64,000 nt of DNA from Eubacterium maltosivorans (GTDB lineage: Bacteria; Bacillota; Clostridia; Eubacteriales; Eubacteriaceae). Below the pieces are notes generated by a model. The model was given only the letters and a program-made list of their open reading frames with translations. It was not told where the DNA came from and ran no database searches. Both the position numbers and the translations under genes were made by a program. The stretch lies in contig NZ_CP029487.1 in NCBI RefSeq assembly GCF_002441855.2, forward strand, positions 806,001-870,000, read 5' to 3'. This document shows positions 59,225 to 64,000 of the stretch, one piece after another; the stretch's first letter is position 1; each line of letters starts with the position of its first letter.

Positions 59225-60213
59225 TGTATTTCTCCAAATATTGTATTAATCCAATTAGATAAACTATATTTTTTGTAAATGCTCTCGTTTATTTCATGAT
59301 ATTCTGTTTCTAAAAATACACTAGGAATTTCAAAACTTTCAAGATCAAAAACATAAATATTATTTTTATCAAAAAAATCATATTTAACAATATTTTTATT
59401 TGTCGTAATCAATTTTTTTCTTGCTCCAATAGTCTCAATCGTCCGTATCGTCAATCCGTTCTGATTCTCATTACAAATATCAAACACTGCCTTGGTTTGC
59501 GACATAATTCTTATAATTTCATTTTCTGTTAATGGCTTAAAGTGAAACTCTCTTATTTTGGCCTTTTTAAAAACTTCGACAAAAATCTTATTATAAATAT
59601 AAAGCAGTGGCGTCGCTAAATATAAGTAGGAAAACAGTCTGATTTTATTGTCTTGACAATATTTTTTCAAATCATTTAAAAGTGGATATCGTATAGGATG
59701 AGCTGTACAAATACTCATCAAATCGTAGATATTCTTCTCTTTATCCTCATTTATTTTTCTGTATTTATCTGTATAGAATAAAGGTAAAAATTTTACATGA
59801 TATTTTTCACAATCTTTTGGATCAAAAGAAAAAACGCGTTCAAAGTAAGAAAGTACATCTTTATTATGTTTATAATTTTCGATAGAATCCCACAAATAAA
59901 GTATAAAACGTGCTTCTCCATGGTTATTTTTCAATTTTTCTATGTGTTCTTTTTCAAAAGCTACATTATTAATGATAAAAACATCTTTATATTTTCTGTT
60001 TTTTGTATCGTTAATAATTTTATCCATATAATGATCAATTGACTTTTTCATTAGGTTCTTTTTTAATTTGATTAAGCCAATTGAAATAGCATTTTTGCTA
60101 GGACGATCGTCATAAAAATCTACTATATATCCTTGTTTTTCGAGTTCTTTTTTAATTTCAATATGATAATTATAAAAAATCGGAGCTATTAGTAAAATTC
60201 TATTACTTTCCAT
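59221..60213 (-). CDS. CgeB-like putative glycosyltransferase
   Basis: The 330-residue protein resembles the CgeB/spore-coat-type and capsule glycosyltransferases with GT-B fold: RILLIAPIFYNYHIEIKKELEKQG at the start, FILYLWDSIENY and a C-terminal AVFDICNENQNGLTIRTIETIGARKKLITT, which corresponds to the donor-binding helix and loop. Substrates are unknown. It is coupled by overlap to the acyltransferase gene. Confidence 0.75.
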   Translation of the reverse strand: MESNRILLIAPIFYNYHIEIKKELEKQGYIVDFYDDRPSKNAISIGLIKLKKNLMKKSIDHYMDKIINDTKNRKYKDVFIINNVAFEKEHIEKLKNNHGEARFILYLWDSIENYKHNKDVLSYFERVFSFDPKDCEKYHVKFLPLFYTDKYRKINEDKEKNIYDLMSICTAHPIRYPLLNDLKKYCQDNKIRLFSYLYLATPLLYIYNKIFVEVFKKAKIREFHFKPLTENEIIRIMSQTKAVFDICNENQNGLTIRTIETIGARKKLITTNKNIVKYDFFDKNNIYVFDLESFEIPSVFLETEYHEINESIYKKYSLSNWINTIFGEIQ

Positions 60214-60216
60214 ACT

Positions 60217-61059
60217 TTAAAGTTTTCCTTTTTGTCTATTTTCCATAATACTTTTTATTTTTCTGTTATCACCCCAAACCGCTTTAGAATCGTAAGCTCT
60301 ATCGGGAAATGCGCCATATTTTAATCGTATTTTGTAATTATTCTCCTGAATAAAACGTTCAACCCGGTCAGCTAATTTTTCTGGATATCCTGAACAAATA
60401 TTAACAACACCGTTAATCTCGTCTTGTTCTACTGTTGCCGCTACTTGTTTACAGAAGTCATCATAATTTAAAAAATCCCATTGATTCTGACCCGTTGTAA
60501 AAGGAAACTCTTCTTGACCTTCTTTTTCTGCTATGTTAATCTTTGAAAAAATTGAGTTTCCATAACCGGTATTTCCGACGATGTAGTATCCTCGTAACCA
60601 CTGAAATGTTGTGCCTTTTTCTTTTGCTAAAAGTTCAACACTTTTTCTCAAGGCATCTTTTCCAATACCATATAAGCTTAACGGATTAGTTGGTGTATTC
60701 TCATCAATGCATCCTTCATAAAATCCTATCTCATGCATGGAACCTAAACATGTTACTTGTTTTATCCCTGATTCTACAAGCTTCTTGATAAAACTGTAAT
60801 GGTTTGGCATTTCTTCGATGTGACTAATTGCATTATGTATAAAACCATTTCGCCATGCTAAATGCAATAAAACATCTGGTTTTTCAAAATACTCATATGG
60901 ATTTTCAACTTTAAAAATATCTGTTTTTTTAATTATTGCTCTTTGATCAATATTGTCAACTTGATAATCAGTCGCAACAATAATTTGATTTTCATTTAAC
61001 AGTTGGTTGACAATTCCCATCCCTAAATAGCCATTAGCACCTGTTACTAAAATTTTCAT
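60217..61059 (-). CDS. NAD-dependent sugar epimerase/dehydratase (SDR family)
   Basis: The 280-residue extended SDR protein begins with the NAD site MKILVTGANGYLGMG and has the YGIGKDALRKS catalytic Tyr-Lys pair. It probably makes or reduces a nucleotide-linked sugar for the polymer, such as a deoxy- or keto-sugar. The ATG at 61059 has AGGTGG five bases upstream; a GTG at 61068 lies inside that site. It marks the start of the AT-rich cassette downstream of the sugar transferase. Confidence 0.85.
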   Translation of the reverse strand: MKILVTGANGYLGMGIVNQLLNENQIIVATDYQVDNIDQRAIIKKTDIFKVENPYEYFEKPDVLLHLAWRNGFIHNAISHIEEMPNHYSFIKKLVESGIKQVTCLGSMHEIGFYEGCIDENTPTNPLSLYGIGKDALRKSVELLAKEKGTTFQWLRGYYIVGNTGYGNSIFSKINIAEKEGQEEFPFTTGQNQWDFLNYDDFCKQVAATVEQDEINGVVNICSGYPEKLADRVERFIQENNYKIRLKYGAFPDRAYDSKAVWGDNRKIKSIMENRQKGKL

Positions 61060-61146
61060 ATTTTCCACCTATAATTTCTATTGAGTTATTTTTTCTGTAT
61101 TTTTATAAATTTAGTTACTACGACTCAAAAGATAAAAATACTTTTT

Positions 61147-62505
61147 TCATTTCACATCCCCTGCCGTCACAGCTCCATCCTCAATCCCCTCGGTACTCCC
61201 TTTCATAAACATGGTCTTAAAGGTAAGAAAGAGGATCTTAAAATCTAAAAAGATGCTGTTATCGGCAATATACATCAGATCCAGTTTCAGTTTATCTTTT
61301 GGCGTTGTATTATACTTTCCAAAGATCTGCGCGTATCCGGTTAATCCTGCTTTCACCTGAAGCCTTAGGGAAAATTCGGGCATGGTCTTACAATACTTTT
61401 CGGCGATTTCGGGCCGTTCGGGCCTGGGGCCTACTAAGGTCATATCACCTTTGAAAATGTTAAAGAGCTGTGGCAGCTCATCGAGCCGTGTGGCTCTTAT
61501 AAACTTACCGACGGGCGTGATGCGGTCGTCGTTTTTGCTGGACAGCCGTGCCACGCCGTCTTTTTCGGCGTCTTCGACCATGCTTCTAAACTTATAGACA
61601 TTAAATGACTTGCCGTTTTGGGTCAGGCGTTTCTGTTTGTACAGGATGCTGCCATGGTCATTCACTTTGATGGCAATAATGGTAAAAAGCATAAAAGGTG
61701 AAAAGACGATGATCATCACGGTGGATACGATCAGATCGATGAGTCTTTTGGCAAAGCGATGGGTCACGGCCTGGCTTGCGTTATCGCAGAGCAGCAGTGG
61801 GGTGTCAAAGAGGTGGATTCTGTTGGCGCCGCTGATCAGGATATCGGATACTTCGGGCGTCAGATAAACGCGGATTTTTTCCTGAACACAGAATTTCAAG
61901 AGAATATTCCGTGTGGCGGTTGGTAGATCGCACAGCAGAACGGCCTGGTATGCTTTGATTTTTTCTTTGATGTCTTGGATATCGGATTGGATGTTGATGA
62001 TCTCTGCCACATGGTATTTTTCGGGATAGGCTTTCATTTTGGTCAGCAGCATTTTGGCGGCTTCATCTTTATAGACGACCAGCATGTCGCACCTTGGGTT
62101 GACTTTAAAAAAGATTCGGTTGGATGCGTAGGCCCATAAAGCTGCGCAAAGAATCTGTATCGCAAAAAGTAACAGTATCCAAAGGATATTGGTCAAATGT
62201 CTGGTTAAAAGACAGATTATGATGTAGGCCAGGGTATTCGTCAGAAACAGTGTGATGCCATGGGTATAGATCAGCTCGGTTATGCTGTAGTATCCGACAC
62301 GAAAGGCGCTGTATATCCGGCATAAAAAGAGATAGAGTATGCCATATAGTAAGATAATGGCCCAGTTGCCCAGATTATAATAGCTGATATAAAGCTTGTC
62401 GGTATAGAATTCAAACCACAGGTAGCCGAAGGCTGCGGTGATCAGACTTACCAACAGGATTTTTAAAAGGATAATGATAATCTGGCAGTGTTCTTTCTTT
62501 TTCAT
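61147..62505 (-). CDS. Polyprenyl-phosphate sugar-1-phosphate transferase (initiating enzyme)
   Basis: The 452-residue protein has about four N-terminal helices, a Rossmann-like middle domain (CoA-binding-like), and a C-terminal sugar-transferase domain: KRLIDLIVSTVMIIVFSPFML, KQKRLTQNGKSFNVYKFRSM, TRLDELPQLFNIFKGDMTLVGPRPERPE. It links the first sugar phosphate to undecaprenyl phosphate to begin repeat-unit assembly. The ATG at 62505 has AAGGGA upstream and overlaps the stop of the zinc-ribbon gene; the longer frame to 62634 is out-of-frame sequence of that gene. Confidence 0.93.
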   Translation of the reverse strand: MKKKEHCQIIIILLKILLVSLITAAFGYLWFEFYTDKLYISYYNLGNWAIILLYGILYLFLCRIYSAFRVGYYSITELIYTHGITLFLTNTLAYIIICLLTRHLTNILWILLLFAIQILCAALWAYASNRIFFKVNPRCDMLVVYKDEAAKMLLTKMKAYPEKYHVAEIINIQSDIQDIKEKIKAYQAVLLCDLPTATRNILLKFCVQEKIRVYLTPEVSDILISGANRIHLFDTPLLLCDNASQAVTHRFAKRLIDLIVSTVMIIVFSPFMLFTIIAIKVNDHGSILYKQKRLTQNGKSFNVYKFRSMVEDAEKDGVARLSSKNDDRITPVGKFIRATRLDELPQLFNIFKGDMTLVGPRPERPEIAEKYCKTMPEFSLRLQVKAGLTGYAQIFGKYNTTPKDKLKLDLMYIADNSIFLDFKILFLTFKTMFMKGSTEGIEDGAVTAGDVK

Positions 62506-62684
62506 GTTTTTTCCCTTGTGTTTATTCTTTGGTAACAGCCTGAGCAGAGCTGCCCGCTTCCTTCGATGTAGCCTTGTCTTGCAGCAATGGGTGTATCGAT
62601 TGGGATATGGGTCTTTTTTCCGCAGAGAATGCAAACCTCAAAAATGGTTTCATGGGCTGTTTTGTTCTCAGTCTTCTTTTTCAT
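62502..62684 (-). CDS. Small zinc-ribbon protein overlapping galE and the sugar-transferase gene
   Basis: The 60-residue protein has two CxxC pairs (CILCGKK and CSGCYQR) about 30 residues apart and a polar rest, like a zinc ribbon. The ATG lies 17 bases inside the end of galE, and its stop overlaps the next ATG (ATGA). Both overlaps suggest it is translated as part of the operon. Role unknown; it could regulate or assist the initiating transferase. Confidence 0.65.
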   Translation of the reverse strand: MKKKTENKTAHETIFEVCILCGKKTHIPIDTPIAARQGYIEGSGQLCSGCYQRINTREKT

Positions 62685-63651
62685 GTCTGCTCTGTTTAAA
62701 CTTCCAGGCGGTCTCAATGATCTTTTCAACTTCTGGATATCTGGGTTCCCAGCCAAGCTCTTGTTTTGCTTTTTCACTGCTGGCAATGGAGATGGCGATA
62801 TCACCCGGGCGCCGCTTTGTTATAATGGCGGGCACGGGATGGCCGGTGACTTTTCTGGCGGCTTCGATCATTTCCATGACGGTGAAGCCCTGGCCGTTTC
62901 CAAGGTTATAGATGGCACTTTCATTTTTAAAAAGCTTGTTTAAGCCTAAGATATGGGCGTCGACCAGATCGACCACGTGAATAAAATCTCTTACGCCGGT
63001 GCCGTCTTTGGTGGCATAGTCATCACCAAAGACTTGGATACTTTCCCGTTCGCCTGCGGCGACTTCTAATATAATCGGGATCAATGCGGTATTATGCTTA
63101 ACGGCCTGGCCGATGGGGTATTTTTCATGAGCGCCGGAAACGTTGAAGTAACGAAACACACAGTAATTCAGTCCATAGGCTTTATGGCAGTCTTCTAGAA
63201 TCTGCTCCACAAAGGCTTTGGTTCGCCCATAGGGGCTGATGGGTGCTACCGGAATGTCCTCGGTGACAGGCACGGCTTCGGTATTGCCATAGACGGCGGC
63301 GGTAGATGAAAAGATGATGTTTTTTACGTTGTTCTTTAACATGGACTCCAGTAATGCAATGGTGCCGTAAACGTTGTTGTTATAATATTTAAGCGGATTG
63401 GTTTCGCTCTCTGCCACGACGATGTCGGCAGCAAACTGCATGACGGCGTCGATTTTTTCTAATTGAAAAACAGCGTCCATAAGCTTGTGATTTCTTATAT
63501 CACCTTTTACAAACCGGGCTCTTTCATCAATGGCCCAGCGATGACCTGTGGATAGATTGTCAACTACGACCACTTCATATCCCTGGTCTAAAAGCTGGAC
63601 GACGGCATGGCTGCCGATATAGCCAGCTCCGCCAGTGACTAATATTTTCAT
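62668..63651 (-). CDS. galE: UDP-glucose 4-epimerase
   Basis: The 327-residue SDR enzyme interconverts UDP-glucose and UDP-galactose (or the GlcNAc forms). The NAD site is VTGGAGYIGSHA, the catalytic Ser/Thr is in FSSTAAVYG, and the Tyr-Lys pair is in SPYGRTKAFVEQ. The C-terminal NLGNGQGFTVMEMI is typical of GalE. It is the first gene of the polysaccharide run in this window, with GAGG eight bases ahead. The leader holds a REP-like hairpin. Confidence 0.95.
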   Translation of the reverse strand: MKILVTGGAGYIGSHAVVQLLDQGYEVVVVDNLSTGHRWAIDERARFVKGDIRNHKLMDAVFQLEKIDAVMQFAADIVVAESETNPLKYYNNNVYGTIALLESMLKNNVKNIIFSSTAAVYGNTEAVPVTEDIPVAPISPYGRTKAFVEQILEDCHKAYGLNYCVFRYFNVSGAHEKYPIGQAVKHNTALIPIILEVAAGERESIQVFGDDYATKDGTGVRDFIHVVDLVDAHILGLNKLFKNESAIYNLGNGQGFTVMEMIEAARKVTGHPVPAIITKRRPGDIAISIASSEKAKQELGWEPRYPEVEKIIETAWKFKQSRHEKED

Positions 63652-63666
63652 AAATGGTTCCTCTTT

Positions 63667-63694
63667 TCGGAACGCTGGTGGCAGCGTTCCCTAC
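63667..63694 (-). repeat. Third REP-like palindrome, in the galE leader
   Basis: The 28-bp unit on the minus strand starts GTAGGGAACG and ends GTTCCGA. It has the same 9-bp stem and four-base loop as the pair at 46825-46889, with different but still paired bases at several stem positions. It lies a few bases ahead of the galE ribosome site. Confidence 0.7.
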
Positions 63695-64000
63695 ATTACA
63701 TTCAATATTTAAAACTCGTAGCACACATCATCATGGATTAGGGTGTTCCTTTTAAATGATGCTTTGTTTTTTACTGTCATCGCATTGCGGTTATCTTCTT
63801 ATATATTAAGGAAGAAAACAACCACAATGCGACGCGAAGTAAAAGCAGGCGGTGCTATGCCTGTAACTATCGCCCTATAGACAACAGTCACACCTGTGCA
63901 TTTCTCCACAGGATTTAAAATATTAAATTTATAATCTATTTTTTATTCTTTTTTTATCAGGCAGCGCCCGCATAAAACCGCTCATAAAACCCTTTCCCCA
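63695..64000. other. Leader/intergenic region upstream of galE with long imperfect inverted repeat
   Basis: No ORF is supported. An imperfect inverted repeat of about 80 bases spans 63769-63845: arms starting TTTACTGTCATCGCATTG and ending CAATGCGACGCGAAGTAAA, with a TCTTCTTA/TAAGGAAGA inner part. A smaller hairpin CAGGC/GCCTG is at 63846-63862. It could be a structured 5' leader of the polysaccharide mRNA or a repeat element. A promoter may lie in TTGTGG ... TATATA on the minus strand. Bases 63900-63960 are AT-rich. Confidence 0.4.

Noticed and set aside
1-64000. CRISPR array
   Set aside because: No series of regularly spaced direct repeats and no cas gene were seen on either strand.

Overview
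The window looks like chromosome from a Gram-positive anaerobe of the Eubacteriaceae, probably Eubacterium sensu stricto (limosum/callanderi group). This is an inference from gene content: a stand-alone methylenetetrahydrofolate reductase, a molbindin and other molybdenum/tungsten-cofactor genes, a phenylacetate-CoA ligase with an ACT partner, an activation-domain protein of the B12-dependent methionine synthase type, an oleate hydratase, and low-GC Firmicutes expression signals (AGGAGG sites, TTGACA/TATAAT promoters, hairpins with T-runs). No rRNA gene or marker that settles the species is present.

Layout. 1-4.9 kb (+): import and breakdown of 2-aminoethylphosphonate (AEP): ABC permease (5' end outside the window), binding lipoprotein, phnW, phnX. 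4.9-11.4 kb: single genes (pyridoxal kinase, FUSC-type membrane protein, VOC protein, Cys-rich proteins, flavodoxin/ferredoxin fusion, SWIM protein). 11.6 kb: tRNA-Leu(CAG) with clear promoter and terminator. 12.3-16.7 kb (+): NusG-II protein, Gx transporter, then a response regulator/ABC exporter/histidine kinase set like those that sense and remove peptide antibiotics. 16.9-18.4 kb: two DUF2975 membrane proteins and their XRE regulator. 18.5-24 kb (-): pgsA, map and a compact run that fuses sulfite-oxidase-like mini-domains to an alkaline-phosphatase-superfamily enzyme, followed by a second mini-domain protein, a MobB-like GTPase, a kinase-fold protein and a small membrane protein. 24-28.2 kb (-): beta-helix surface protein, transglutaminase-like protein, oleate hydratase. 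28.4-32.8 kb (+): PucR regulator, DUF917 protein, hydantoinase/oxoprolinase. 32.8-36.1 kb (-): MerR regulator, small Cys protein, lone PstS, AT-rich alpha/beta hydrolase. 36.3-42.3 kb: metF, molbindin, glnS, paaK plus ACT. 42.3-45.5 kb: PNPOx-like/HxlR pair, orphan Fis helix-turn-helix, B12 activation-domain protein, frameshifted MFS transporter.

45.9-51.0 kb (-) is an accessory island with a phage-like flavour: a basic protein of unknown function, two proteins with Bro-N-like segments, a DnaD-type winged-helix protein, a small ORF that seems to need an ATA start, a sigma-70-family factor, DUF1659 and DUF2922 proteins and an M15 peptidase. It holds a 15-bp inverted repeat and a head-to-head pair of REP-like palindromes whose stems show compensatory changes. 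A third copy lies in the leader of galE.

51.1-63.7 kb (-) is an exopolysaccharide/teichoic-acid-like locus read from galE toward the flippase. Its 51-61 kb part is much more AT-rich than the rest, as expected for a swapped strain-specific cassette. Its most unusual gene is an 801-residue fusion of winged helix, nucleotidyltransferase and serine-hydroxymethyltransferase-like domains.
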